Of a DNA stretch of 64,000 bases, positions 9,594 through 18,676 are shown one piece after another (position 1 is the first letter of the stretch; every line of letters begins with the position of its first letter). This DNA comes from Flectobacillus sp. BAB-3569 (lineage in GTDB: Bacteria; Bacteroidota; Bacteroidia; Cytophagales; Spirosomataceae). Where the stretch lies: NCBI RefSeq assembly GCF_002270355.1, contig NZ_NJFZ01000006.1:372001-436000 (forward strand), given 5' to 3'. The position numbers and the translations under genes are program-made. Under the pieces are notes generated by a model. The model searched no databases, was not told the origin of the DNA, and worked only from the letters and a program-made list of their open reading frames with translations.

Positions 9594-11237
9594 ATGAAAA
9601 TCAAGAGCGTTCAACTGAAAAACTTCAAACGATTTACGGATTTAAGGATAGAGAACATTCCCGAAGAAACTAAATTGGTTTTACTGATTGGAACAAATGG
9701 TTCTGGTAAGTCTTCTGTTTTTGATGGTTTTAGATATTCAACCTTTGTTGCTAATAGCAGTACAAAAAACGATGGGTTGCTAATCAAGCCAGAAACTATT
9801 AAGGAATATTACAGAAAACAGGTTGACGAGCCTACTGAATGTACTATTAACCTATATCATAACAAAGAAATACACAGATTAGAACAGTATCAATTAGAAT
9901 CTCTTAATCCCGATGCTTTTGATTTACGTAAAAAATTTATTGGTAGAAGTAGTAGTAGAATTATTCCCAAAATCATCAATCAAGCGGATTTAGCAGAAAT
10001 AAATAAGGATGCTGATGCTCCTGCATTGTATATTGACAATGATACTCGTTTCATCAACGATGTTTTCTCCTATATTCAACAAATCAATAAAGCATTAAGA
10101 GAACCTGCTTTTAGAGGAGAATCCGCCAATACATTTGAAATATTTCAGGAGTTCATAGCACCTCTGAATTCTTCATTAAGTACGATTTTTGGAGATGATA
10201 CCGCACTATCGTTGAAAATTGTTGAATTTGAAGATGTATCTCCGTCGAAACCTGCCAAACTAATTTTCCAAAAAGGGAACTCTAAAATCAATTATGATTT
10301 ACTAAGTCATGGAGAAAAGCAGGTAATTATACTTTTACTCAATTTTATTGTTAGGAAAAAACAATACGAAGATGCTATTATATACATCGACGAAATGGAT
10401 TGTCACTTAAATACTTCTCTGCAAGAAACACTCCTAAAAGAAATTGTTGAAAAATGGATTCCTGATAGTTCGCAGTTATGGACGGCATCGCACGCACTAG
10501 GTTTTATTGACTATGCTCGAAAAACAGACAATGCGGTGATTTTAGACTTTGATTCTTTAAATTTTGATGCTCCTCAAACCATCGTGCCCCAATCGAAAGA
10601 GGTATTAGATGTGTATGATTTAGCGATACCTAAAAGCATTTTATCTCAATTATTTAGCGATAAAAAAATTGTTTTTTGCGAGAATAAAAATGATGAATAC
10701 TACAATTTGATGGGGATAGATAAAACCTTATTTGTTGGAGTAAAAGATTCACGAGATGTGTTTTTACATATCAAAAATGATAAAACTAAATTTTCTCTTC
10801 GAGATAGAGATTTTCTTAGTGATAGTGAAATACAGATGATTCAAGAAAAATACCCTAATCATCGTATATTAAAGTATTATGATTTTGAAAACTATCTCTA
10901 TCATCCTGACAATATTGCAGAGTTGGGTCTTGTAAATTTTGATAAAGATGAATATCAAGCAGAAATACTAAAGCAAAAACAAGATAAAATTCACTACATT
11001 TTACCTAAAGTAGAATCAGCACGAAAAACTTACGAAGAATTTAAAATAGATTTCAAACCTGAAAGCACCGATAAAATAGTGGATGATTTCATGAGTGATG
11101 AATTTGAACGTTTTTATAAGTTTTTTGATATGAAAGAACAGTTTAATCGTTCTTTTTTATCGCCATTTAATATAAAAATCAAGGATTTGTCAAGTACTCA
11201 ATGGTTTAAGGAACAAATAGAAAAAATCACTCAATAA
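9594..11237 (+). CDS. AAA/ABC-type ATPase fused to TOPRIM/DUF4435-like domain (candidate single-chain PARIS/OLD-like defence protein)
   Basis: A 547-residue protein with two parts. Residues 1-320 form an SMC/ABC-like ATPase: MKIKSVQLKNFKRF start, Walker A GTNGSGKS at 33-40, signature LLSHGEKQ at 236-243, Walker B IIYIDEMD (D266/E267) and H-loop TASH with H300. Residues 345-547 look like a DUF4435/TOPRIM domain: a Glu in IVFCENKNDE (E363), a DxD pair in LRDRDF (D404/D406) and YDFENYL (E432). ATPase plus DUF4435 TOPRIM is the pairing of PARIS (AriA plus AriB), reported both as two genes and as fusions; OLD-family nucleases are the alternative. The gene is richer in Lys, Ile and Asn codons than its neighbours. 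It begins 22 bases after a terminator and ends 4 bases before the next start codon, so it looks inserted in a sugar cluster. Defence function is inference. Confidence 0.75.
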   Translation: MKIKSVQLKNFKRFTDLRIENIPEETKLVLLIGTNGSGKSSVFDGFRYSTFVANSSTKNDGLLIKPETIKEYYRKQVDEPTECTINLYHNKEIHRLEQYQLESLNPDAFDLRKKFIGRSSSRIIPKIINQADLAEINKDADAPALYIDNDTRFINDVFSYIQQINKALREPAFRGESANTFEIFQEFIAPLNSSLSTIFGDDTALSLKIVEFEDVSPSKPAKLIFQKGNSKINYDLLSHGEKQVIILLLNFIVRKKQYEDAIIYIDEMDCHLNTSLQETLLKEIVEKWIPDSSQLWTASHALGFIDYARKTDNAVILDFDSLNFDAPQTIVPQSKEVLDVYDLAIPKSILSQLFSDKKIVFCENKNDEYYNLMGIDKTLFVGVKDSRDVFLHIKNDKTKFSLRDRDFLSDSEIQMIQEKYPNHRILKYYDFENYLYHPDNIAELGLVNFDKDEYQAEILKQKQDKIHYILPKVESARKTYEEFKIDFKPESTDKIVDDFMSDEFERFYKFFDMKEQFNRSFLSPFNIKIKDLSSTQWFKEQIEKITQ

Positions 11238-11241
11238 TAAC

Positions 11242-12294
11242 ATGAAAACAATCAAAGGACCTGCTATATTTTTAGCACAATTTTTAGATAATGCTGAGCC
11301 ATTCAACTCGCTTGATTCTATTACTTCTTGGGTAGCTGATTTAGGTTATAAAGGTGTACAGATTCCTACTTGGGATGCTCGTGCGATTGACTTGCAATTG
11401 GCTGCTGAGTCAAAAACGTATTGCGATGAATTGAAAGGTAAATTAGCCGATAAAGGTATCCAAATCACTGAATTGTCGACACACTTACAAGGACAGTTGG
11501 TAGCAGTAAACCCTGCTTACGACGTAATGTTCGATGGCTTTGCACCAGATTCAGTAAAAGGAAATCCAAAAGCTCGTACTGAATGGGCTGTGCAGCAGTT
11601 GAAATGGGCAGCAAAAGCTTCTCAAAACCTAGGTTTGAACGCTCACGCGACATTTTCGGGTGCCTTGATGTGGCATACAGTATATCCGTGGCCACAACGC
11701 CCTGCTGGTTTGGTAGAACAAGGCTTCACAGAATTGGCAAACCGTTGGTTACCTATCTTGAATGCTTTCGACGAAGCTGGTGTTGACCTTTGCTACGAAA
11801 TCCACCCAGGTGAAGACTTACACGATGGTGTTACATTCGAAATGTTCTTAGAAAAAGTAGGAGGTCACAAACGTGCTAACTTGCTTTATGACCCATCTCA
11901 CTTTGTATTGCAATGTCTTGACTACTTACAATACATCGATTTCTACCATGAGCGTATCAAAATGTTCCACGTAAAAGATGCGGAGTTTAATCCAACAGGT
12001 AAGCAAGGTGTATACGGTGGTTATCAGTCATGGGTAAATCGTGCTGGTCGATTCCGTTCATTAGGTGATGGACAGGTAGACTTTGGTTCGGTATTCTCAA
12101 AATTAACACAATATGGTTACGATGGTTGGGCTGTATTGGAATGGGAATGTGCTATCAAAGATCCAGTTCAAGGTGCAACAGAAGGAGCTCCATTTATTGA
12201 TTCACACATTATCCAAGCAACGTCAAAAGTATTTGATGACTTTGCAGGTGGTGGTGCTGATATCGAATTGAATAAGAAGATTTTAGGAATTTAA
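11242..12294 (+). CDS. Sugar phosphate isomerase/epimerase family TIM-barrel protein
   Basis: A 350-residue protein of the AP-endonuclease-2/xylose isomerase-like TIM-barrel superfamily. Candidate divalent metal ligands at barrel strand ends are E186 (CYEIHPGED), D217 (LLYDPSH), H243 (MFHVKDAE) and E300 or E302 (VLEWECA). Bacteroidota proteins of this type usually accompany Gfo/Idh/MocA dehydrogenases and act on keto-sugars, inososes or similar; the exact reaction is not predictable here. No signal peptide is visible, so it is cytoplasmic. Its ATG lies 4 bases after the stop of the ATPase-TOPRIM gene, with no room for its own promoter, so it must be transcribed through that gene. A strong terminator follows. 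Confidence 0.88.
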   Translation: MKTIKGPAIFLAQFLDNAEPFNSLDSITSWVADLGYKGVQIPTWDARAIDLQLAAESKTYCDELKGKLADKGIQITELSTHLQGQLVAVNPAYDVMFDGFAPDSVKGNPKARTEWAVQQLKWAAKASQNLGLNAHATFSGALMWHTVYPWPQRPAGLVEQGFTELANRWLPILNAFDEAGVDLCYEIHPGEDLHDGVTFEMFLEKVGGHKRANLLYDPSHFVLQCLDYLQYIDFYHERIKMFHVKDAEFNPTGKQGVYGGYQSWVNRAGRFRSLGDGQVDFGSVFSKLTQYGYDGWAVLEWECAIKDPVQGATEGAPFIDSHIIQATSKVFDDFAGGGADIELNKKILGI

Positions 12295-12306
12295 TTCCTC
12301 ATGTTT

Positions 12307-12336
12307 AGCAGGCGAATGCATTCGCCTGCTTTTTTA
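12307..12336 (+). terminator. Rho-independent terminator
   Basis: A 24-base perfect palindrome (12307-12330, agcaggcgaat arms) is followed by tttttt. It closes the isomerase gene. The rest of the gap to 12589 is AT-rich with nothing further recognised. Confidence 0.9.
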
Positions 12337-12589
12337 TTTATTATGCCTGCATAATCGTTTTAGAGAATACACTTCCTTTCATACCCATGCTTCTTGGATA
12401 ATAGCTATTGAAAGCCTTTCTACACAAATTTTGAAAGAAGCACAGAGGTAGAAAATAAAAATCAAATATTTGATTAAGGAAAATCAGGTTGCTTTTAATA
12501 AGGAATTATCAAATTTTGTATATTTTTATTGTAAAATAATTAATGAAATGCAATTTTTATTGATAATTCAATAATTGAACCATGTGTAT

Positions 12590-13024
12590 ATGCAACTATT
12601 CCAATCCAACCAAGAAATCGAAACGCTAATCGAAAAATTCAATACTTGTAGCCTTCCCGCGGAGGCTTGGACGCACGAAGCGCATTTGGCTATGGGCGTT
12701 TGGTATTTGCGACAATACACGCTTACTCAGGCGATGTTATTGGTGCGTCAACGCATTATTTTGTTCAATAGCTCTGTTGGTGGCCCCGTAGGCTTTGAAC
12801 GGGGGTATCACGAAACACTTACTTGGTTTTGGCTCAAGACGATTGAGACCTTTCTTAATGAGTATGGACGTGACAAAGCCCTATTAGATACCTGCAACGC
12901 ATTTCTCGAAAGTCCACGTGCCGATCGTAATAGGGCTTTGTTATTTTATCAAAAAGAAGAAGTCATGTCTTTAGAAGCCAGAGCTATGTTGGTATATCCT
13001 ACCAATACTTCCCACCCTTGGTAA
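12590..13024 (+). CDS. Conserved hypothetical protein, about 144 residues
   Basis: I chose the ATG at 12590 (MQLFQSNQEIETLIEKF) over an in-frame TTG 15 bases upstream. The protein is mostly helical, with a conserved-looking block THEAHLAMGVWYLRQY near residues 29-44 and a GGPVGFERGYHETLTWFW block near 65-82. These His/Glu-containing motifs recall a small family of unknown function seen in many bacteria. No signal peptide or membrane segment is visible. Its last 26 bases overlap the end of the convergent glycosyltransferase gene. Function unknown. Confidence 0.7.
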   Translation: MQLFQSNQEIETLIEKFNTCSLPAEAWTHEAHLAMGVWYLRQYTLTQAMLLVRQRIILFNSSVGGPVGFERGYHETLTWFWLKTIETFLNEYGRDKALLDTCNAFLESPRADRNRALLFYQKEEVMSLEARAMLVYPTNTSHPW

Positions 13025-13757
13025 TAATCAGTTTGATACCTCTAAAAAGGATTTGAACATGTGCCCTAATGGCTCCAAACACACCAAAATGCTTTTGTAA
13101 TACTTTATAACGGTCAATTAGTGAGCGTTTGAGCTGTTTGTTTGAAATTCCTCCTGTTAGATATTTGGCTACAACAAAATCCAAATAAACCACTTGTTGA
13201 GCTTTTTTGAGACAGGTTATTTCCCAATCTACATCAGCACTTAAGTTTTCTTGCCAATACACAGGTGCCACTCTTTTACTCGCAATAAAAGATTGATGAC
13301 ACACGAGCATTCCCAAATTCATATCTCGCCACTGTAGGTCTTTCGGTAACCTATGTGGAGTTATCACCGAACGCAATCCTTGAATTTCACCTTCATTATT
13401 CACAAAATAGGTATCCCCGTATAAAACATCCGTTTCTGGAGTAATTAGTTGATACATTTTTTCCACAACCGAAGGATCATTGATTTCATCTCCTGCGTTG
13501 ACAAACCACACAAAATCGCCAGTTGCCATACGTTGTCCTTTATTCATGGCATCATATAAGCCTTTGTCGGGTTCCGAAACTAATAAGTCAACTCTCGAAC
13601 GATACTTTTCCGCTATGGCAAGTGTACCATCTTTTGATTTGCCATCAATGATAATGTATTCAAAGTCTTGGCAGGTTTGTGCCAAAATACTTTTGATCGT
13701 TCGTTCCAAAAATGCCTCAGCATTGTAGGTTATGGTTATTATTGATATTTTTCTCAC
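12999..13757 (-). CDS. Glycosyltransferase family 2
   Basis: A GT-A fold inverting glycosyltransferase of family GT2. It begins RKISIITITYNAEAFLERTI and carries the nucleotide-sugar strand DFEYIIIDGKSKDGT, then SEPDKGLYDAMNKG and a DxD-like AGDE following VWFVN. The C-terminal quarter is basic and helical, as in WcaA-like colanic or capsular enzymes. No ATG begins the frame: GTG at 13757 (used here, 252 residues) and TTG at 13763 are the options. It follows the GT4 gene by about 14 bases on the same strand, so the two form an operon that likely adds sugars to a surface polysaccharide. Its 3' end overlaps the convergent 144-residue gene by 26 bases. Confidence 0.85.
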   Translation of the reverse strand: MRKISIITITYNAEAFLERTIKSILAQTCQDFEYIIIDGKSKDGTLAIAEKYRSRVDLLVSEPDKGLYDAMNKGQRMATGDFVWFVNAGDEINDPSVVEKMYQLITPETDVLYGDTYFVNNEGEIQGLRSVITPHRLPKDLQWRDMNLGMLVCHQSFIASKRVAPVYWQENLSADVDWEITCLKKAQQVVYLDFVVAKYLTGGISNKQLKRSLIDRYKVLQKHFGVFGAIRAHVQILFRGIKLIITKGGKYW

Positions 13758-13771
13758 AATCAAAAAACGTA

Positions 13772-15034
13772 TTAAAGAAGTGATTGATAAAGTGTTTCAT
13801 AACGCTTAGCTACCACAGCCTCTGCATACTCGGATTCTACTTTTGAGCGAGCATTTTTACCTAAATCCTCATAGTTGGGATGTTGTAAAATATGTGCTAT
13901 TCCCTTGGCTAAATCTTCCGCTGAAGGAGCCTTTGCCACATAGCCTGTTTGAAGATGTTCTATCATTTCGGGAATACCTCCTGTTTCAAATCCTACTACT
14001 GGCGTTCCACAAGCCATAGCTTCCATGATGGTGTTCGGAAGATTTTCTTCCAAAGAAGGAATCACAAATACATCCGCAGCGGCATAAGTAGTCGCTATTT
14101 TCGAAAGATCAGATAGGCGACCTAAAACATTTACTTTGCAGGGAATATTTCCAAAATCAGATTCTTGAGCTTGTCCCATCACCAATAATTCTACACTATC
14201 TTTTAACGAGGGATTTTGTGTTATTAAATGCTGAATTGCTTTTTCAAAATATTGAAAGCCTTTGCGCGCATCGCTGATTTTCATGGCAGCAAACAAGATA
14301 TATTGCTTATCCTGTGCCAAATTAAGCTGTTGGCGAGCTTCTCGTTTATGTTGAGGATAAAAAAGCTTGGTATCTATCGGATTAGGAATCGAAATGACTT
14401 TTTTACCTTGTAATAAACTACTTTGTCGAGCTTTTTCAGCCAACCATTCGCTACAAGCCACGAGCGTTAAGTCCATTTGTTGGAATAATTCCTTTTTCCG
14501 AAGCCATACTTGATGCGATAGGTCATCGGAAGATGGTTTTCGCAAAAAGTGTTCACAATTGCCACAAGCTTGTTGATAACTTTCGCAAGTACCGCTATAA
14601 TGGCAACCTCCTGTAAACGCCCACATATCATGCAACGTCCACACAAAGGGGCGATTGAGTTTGGCTAACTGGGTTAAGGATTGTACCGATAAAAAACCAA
14701 AATTTACCCAATGCAGGTGAAAAATTTCAGCGTCCTTCACAACAGACTCAGAGGTGACATCTATGCCTATTTTAGCTTGCGAAAACACAAAGCGAACTGC
14801 TTTAGATTTTTCGTAAAAAGCAAACTGATATCGGTCGGCTGCAAAGCGTGCCAAAGCAATTTTTTGTTGCACCCAATTATTGGCCACAGAATATACCTCT
14901 GGCGCTTTTCCTTTTTTGTCTTGTACAAGCATACGTGACTGCACACCATGACGCCCAAGCGCCTGATGTAATCGAGAAGCAGCAATCGAGGCTCCTCCAA
15001 AAGTATCAAATGTGCTAAAAATAGTTACCCTCAC
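13772..15034 (-). CDS. Glycosyltransferase family 4 (GT-B fold)
   Basis: A 420-residue retaining glycosyltransferase. The N-terminal domain starts RVTIFSTFDTFGGASIAASRLHQAL, and the C-terminal donor domain contains the EX7E region SLEENLPNTIMEAMACGTPVVGF. FTGGCHYSGTCESY with nearby cysteines (CxxC at about 155-160 region, QACGNCEHFL) resembles the insert of some capsular GT4 enzymes that is rich in Cys. Start codon is GTG at 15034; no ATG fits. It is the first gene of a two-gene operon with the GT2 enzyme. The probable role is assembly of a lipopolysaccharide or exopolysaccharide chain at the inner membrane. Confidence 0.86.
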   Translation of the reverse strand: MRVTIFSTFDTFGGASIAASRLHQALGRHGVQSRMLVQDKKGKAPEVYSVANNWVQQKIALARFAADRYQFAFYEKSKAVRFVFSQAKIGIDVTSESVVKDAEIFHLHWVNFGFLSVQSLTQLAKLNRPFVWTLHDMWAFTGGCHYSGTCESYQQACGNCEHFLRKPSSDDLSHQVWLRKKELFQQMDLTLVACSEWLAEKARQSSLLQGKKVISIPNPIDTKLFYPQHKREARQQLNLAQDKQYILFAAMKISDARKGFQYFEKAIQHLITQNPSLKDSVELLVMGQAQESDFGNIPCKVNVLGRLSDLSKIATTYAAADVFVIPSLEENLPNTIMEAMACGTPVVGFETGGIPEMIEHLQTGYVAKAPSAEDLAKGIAHILQHPNYEDLGKNARSKVESEYAEAVVAKRYETLYQSLL

Positions 15035-15704
15035 GAACGTTTACTTCTTTTGATATTAATAAACTGAAAAGAGAAATGACGAGGTAAAAAAATGTTTTTT
15101 ACCCTTAAACAGTAAAACGGTTTACAAATATCCTTCGAGTTTATGTAAAAGCCTTAGCTATCCTGATATTTCTCTAAAAAGCACCCAAATGTCATGGTTT
15201 TGAGGGCTATTTTTGATTGCGAACAATGACAATCTATAGCAAACGGAATGATATTACCTTCTTTTTCTGACATTTATAAGTATTATCCAAAAAACATCAA
15301 AATAATACAAAAAATTATTGGATTTAAAGAAGTATAAATTATATTTATCCAATAATTTCTTGTACTATGCTAAAACATTAATTTCCTTTGTATAAAAATT
15401 CAATTCATAGTTTTTGCTTTTTGCTGTAATGAATTGAACTAAAATTCCCAACCATCTGTAGTTCAAAGGTATTGTATTAGTGATAAGCCTTGATAATCAG
15501 CTAGTCACATAATATTTACTAGGTAATGGAAATACGTGAGTATCAGTGCAAAAAGATGATTAAATAAGGCATTCAGCGATTGAAAATCTTTGATGTTTGT
15601 ACCAATATGTAAACTTTCTCCTATCTAGCAAAGCCCAAAGTTAGCATCAACCTTGCAACGAAGTTGGACTGTATTTCATAATTAATATCTTAAACTAACA
15701 CGTA
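15035..15704. other. Divergent intergenic region, 670 bases, no gene seen
   Basis: AT-rich DNA between the GT operon and the KAS III gene. The only structure noted is a 10-bp inverted repeat, ttcaattcat (15399-15408) with atgaattgaa (15429-15438). Promoters for both directions must lie here but no clear consensus box was found. Confidence 0.5.
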
Positions 15705-16649
15705 ATGTTCATTAACGCAATTGCAAGTTACCTGCCCGAACAAGTTGTTACGAATGCCTATTTTCAAGAACTCAATGGATTGACCGATGAATGGATTGTT
15801 GAGCGTACTGGAATTCGTGAGCGTCGCAAAGCATCGTCTGAGGAGAATACGCATACAATGGCATTGGAGGCAGCCAAAAAGATTACTGAAAGTTTACCTT
15901 ACGACATTTCTGAAGTTGACCTAATTGTAGGTGCTACCTACACTCCACACGATAATATATTCACACTAGGCCACGCATTACAACACGCATTAAATATTTC
16001 TGAAATTCCAGTAGTAACCATTTCTTCTGCTTGTTCTTCATTACTCAATGCAATCGAAATAGTTCAGGGATATTTTGCTATGAACAAAGCCAGCAAGGCA
16101 CTCGTAGTTGTTTCGGAGCATAACACCGCTTATAACAACGAAGACGATACCAAAGCTGGACACCTTTGGGGCGACGGCGCAGCAGTATTATCTATCTCTA
16201 AAGAAAAAGCGGGAGCGCAAAACTGGGAAATCAAAGATTTGATTACTGGTGGTGCTGCCAATGTAGGGAAGGCGTCTGAAGGTGTAACTCTTAAGCCACT
16301 TCACCGTGGTTTGATTATGCCTTATGGAAAGGATGTATTCATCAACGCTTGTACTTATATGCCAAAAGTAAGTAAGCAAGTAATGGAGAAAAATGGGTTG
16401 ACTGTGGAGGATATCTCGTTTGTCATTCCTCACCAAGCCAACTATCGTATCACTAAAAACGTAGCTGGAACTTTGGGTGTTCCTGACGAAAAAATGATTT
16501 CAAATATCCATTATTTAGGCAACACAGGTTGTGCTGGCTGTGCTATTGCAATGGATGAAAATAAAGGCAAGTTCGAAAAAGGTAACAAAATCATCGTAAC
16601 AGTATTTGGTGGTGGTTACTCTTATGGAGCTATGCTTGTTGAGATTTAA
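15705..16649 (+). CDS. 3-oxoacyl-ACP synthase III-like (KAS III/FabH family)
   Basis: A 314-residue condensing enzyme with the complete KAS III triad: C110 (SSACSSLL), H243 (IPHQAN) and N273 (YLGNTGCAG). N-terminal DEWIVERTGIRERR and C-terminal VTVFGGGYSYGAMLVEI are typical of FabH. The enzyme condenses an acyl-CoA starter with malonyl-ACP in fatty acid or related synthesis. It stands alone: no plsX, rpmF, fabD or fabG is adjacent, so it may be an accessory KAS III with its own starter preference rather than the housekeeping FabH. The start ATG at 15705 fits the family length. A clean terminator follows. Confidence 0.88.
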   Translation: MFINAIASYLPEQVVTNAYFQELNGLTDEWIVERTGIRERRKASSEENTHTMALEAAKKITESLPYDISEVDLIVGATYTPHDNIFTLGHALQHALNISEIPVVTISSACSSLLNAIEIVQGYFAMNKASKALVVVSEHNTAYNNEDDTKAGHLWGDGAAVLSISKEKAGAQNWEIKDLITGGAANVGKASEGVTLKPLHRGLIMPYGKDVFINACTYMPKVSKQVMEKNGLTVEDISFVIPHQANYRITKNVAGTLGVPDEKMISNIHYLGNTGCAGCAIAMDENKGKFEKGNKIIVTVFGGGYSYGAMLVEI

Positions 16650-16700
16650 ATTAAAAAATCGAAAAATATTTCAATTTTTTAAAGATTTCATGCAAAAATC

Positions 16701-16732
16701 AAAACCACTAAGTTGCTTAGTGGTTTTTTTAT
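16701..16732 (+). terminator. Rho-independent terminator
   Basis: A 12-bp stem (16701-16712 with 16716-16727) and a 3-base loop ttg, running into a T-tract. It ends the KAS III gene. Confidence 0.9.
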
Positions 16733-16806
16733 TGGACAAAAGAAAGACATATTACGGTTTTTGACCGAAATTATTAAATGGGGCTTCTCCTATTCAGAAT
16801 AATTTT

Positions 16807-16814
16807 TATATTTG
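16807..16814 (+). promoter_or_regulatory. Candidate -7 box of the phosphohexomutase promoter
   Basis: TATATTTG matches the Bacteroidota TAnnTTTG -7 consensus. It would give a 5' leader of about 90 bases. No convincing -33 TTG at the usual spacing was found. Confidence 0.35.
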
Positions 16815-16911
16815 CTTTGATGTCAACCAAAAATTTTGCCTCAAAAATCTTATTGGCCTCAATTTTTAAACCAGATTATTCATTTCTAAATATTCTCAAA
16901 TAGATAAAACT

Positions 16912-18666
16912 ATGTCAACAGGTTTAGACGCTCTTACCAAGAAAAACATTGATACTTGGCTAACTGGTAACTATGATGAAGAAACAAAAGCTAAAATCCA
17001 GCAGTTGGTAGACGAAGGAAAAGAAACAGAACTTTCGGATTCGTTCTATAAATCGTTGGAGTTTGGTACTGGCGGTATGCGTGGAGAAATGGGTGTGGGT
17101 TCGAACCGTATGAATAAGTACACCGTAGGAGCTGCTACACAGGGTTTTTCAAACTATCTTAAACAAAGTCTTCCAGGCAAAGAAATCAAAGTTGCTATTG
17201 CTCACGATTCTCGTAACAATTCTCCTTTCTTTGCTCGTATTTGTGCTGATATTTTCTCGGCAAACGGAATTAAAGTATATCTTTTCTCGGCACTTCGTCC
17301 TACTCCAGAGTTATCATTTACGATACGCCATTTGGGTTGCGATGCAGGTTTGGTAATTACAGCATCTCACAACCCTCGTGAATACAACGGTTACAAAGCG
17401 TATTGGAACGATGGTTCACAAGTGGTTGCTCCTCACGATAAAAATATCGTAACAGAGGTGAATAACATCACTTCGGTAGACGATATCAACTTCAATGGCA
17501 ACGAAGCGTTAATTACGTTTATTGGTGAAGAAGTAGATAAAGAATACTTAAAAACTATTCAGCATAATAGCATCAATCCAGACGTAATTGCTCGTCAGAA
17601 GGATTTAAAAATTGTATATTCTTCTATTCATGGTACAGGTATTACTTTGGTACCTCAGGCTTTGGCTTTGTTAGGTTTTGAAAATGTAAACGTGGTAGAA
17701 GCACAAGCCGAACCAAATGGAGACTTCCCAACGGTAGTATATCCAAACCCAGAAGAAACCGAAGCAATGACTTTGGCGGTAAACTTGGCTAAGGATATTG
17801 ATGCAGACTTGGTAATTGCTACCGACCCAGATGCTGACCGTGTAGGTGCTGCCGTAAAAAATCCTCATGGCGAATGGGTATTGTTGAATGGTAACCAAAT
17901 GGCTAGCTTAATTATCTATTATTTGTTGGGAGCTTGGGAAAAAGCTGGCAAACTTACAGGTAAAGAGTTTGTGGCTAAAACCATTGTAACTACTGAAATC
18001 ATTGCAAAAATGTGTGCTAGCAAAGGTGTAAAATGCTACGATACTTTGACGGGCTTTAAATACATCGCTGCGGTAATTCGTGAGTTGGAAGGCAAAGAGC
18101 AATTCATCGGTGGTGGTGAAGAATCTTACGGTTATTTGATTGGTGATGCCGTTCGTGACAAAGATGCAGTAGCGTCTTGTGCGATGATTGCAGAATTGAC
18201 AGCTTATGCAAAAGATAACGGTAAATCATTGTTTGATTTCTTGACAGAAATGTACCAAGAAAACAATTTCTACTACGAAGGCTTGATTTCTTTGACTAAA
18301 AAAGGAAAAGCTGGCGCTGAAGAAATTCAACAAATGATGGCTAATCTTCGTGCCAACTTGCCAACTTCTGTAGCTGGTTCGGAACCAGTAACGGTATTGG
18401 ATTACAAAAACTTAACGTCAAAAGATCTTAAAACAGGCGAAATCACTGCAATTCCTGAAGGTTTGGGTATGGAGTCATCTAACGTAATTCAGTTGATTTT
18501 GGCAGATGGTTCAAAAGTTTCGGCACGTCCATCAGGAACAGAACCAAAAATCAAATTCTACGTTTCGGTAAATGCGCCATTAGCAAATCCTGCTGACTTT
18601 GACGATACACTGGCAGCCCTAAAAGCGAAGGTTTCAGCAATTCAAGAAGATTTAGGATTGAAATAA
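16912..18666 (+). CDS. Phospho-sugar mutase (alpha-phosphohexomutase, PGM/PMM type)
   Basis: A 584-residue enzyme that interconverts hexose 1- and 6-phosphates. Active-site phosphoserine S152 is in TASHNPREYNGYK, the metal loop is DPDADR (305-310), the sugar-binding loop is GGGEESYGY, and the phosphate-binding loop SARPSGTEPKIKFY lies near the C-terminus. The length fits the PgcA/PGM2-like class rather than the shorter GlmM/AlgC class. Cytoplasmic. It feeds UDP-glucose and polysaccharide synthesis and glycogen or alpha-glucan metabolism, which suits a region with glycosyltransferases and a glucosidase. It is monocistronic, followed by repeat family B and a terminator. Confidence 0.92.
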   Translation: MSTGLDALTKKNIDTWLTGNYDEETKAKIQQLVDEGKETELSDSFYKSLEFGTGGMRGEMGVGSNRMNKYTVGAATQGFSNYLKQSLPGKEIKVAIAHDSRNNSPFFARICADIFSANGIKVYLFSALRPTPELSFTIRHLGCDAGLVITASHNPREYNGYKAYWNDGSQVVAPHDKNIVTEVNNITSVDDINFNGNEALITFIGEEVDKEYLKTIQHNSINPDVIARQKDLKIVYSSIHGTGITLVPQALALLGFENVNVVEAQAEPNGDFPTVVYPNPEETEAMTLAVNLAKDIDADLVIATDPDADRVGAAVKNPHGEWVLLNGNQMASLIIYYLLGAWEKAGKLTGKEFVAKTIVTTEIIAKMCASKGVKCYDTLTGFKYIAAVIRELEGKEQFIGGGEESYGYLIGDAVRDKDAVASCAMIAELTAYAKDNGKSLFDFLTEMYQENNFYYEGLISLTKKGKAGAEEIQQMMANLRANLPTSVAGSEPVTVLDYKNLTSKDLKTGEITAIPEGLGMESSNVIQLILADGSKVSARPSGTEPKIKFYVSVNAPLANPADFDDTLAALKAKVSAIQEDLGLK

Positions 18667-18676
18667 TGATATAAGT

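Noticed and set aside
12575-12589. TTG start for the 144-residue hypothetical gene
   Set aside because: An ATG 15 bases downstream is a better start and nothing conserved-looking is lost.
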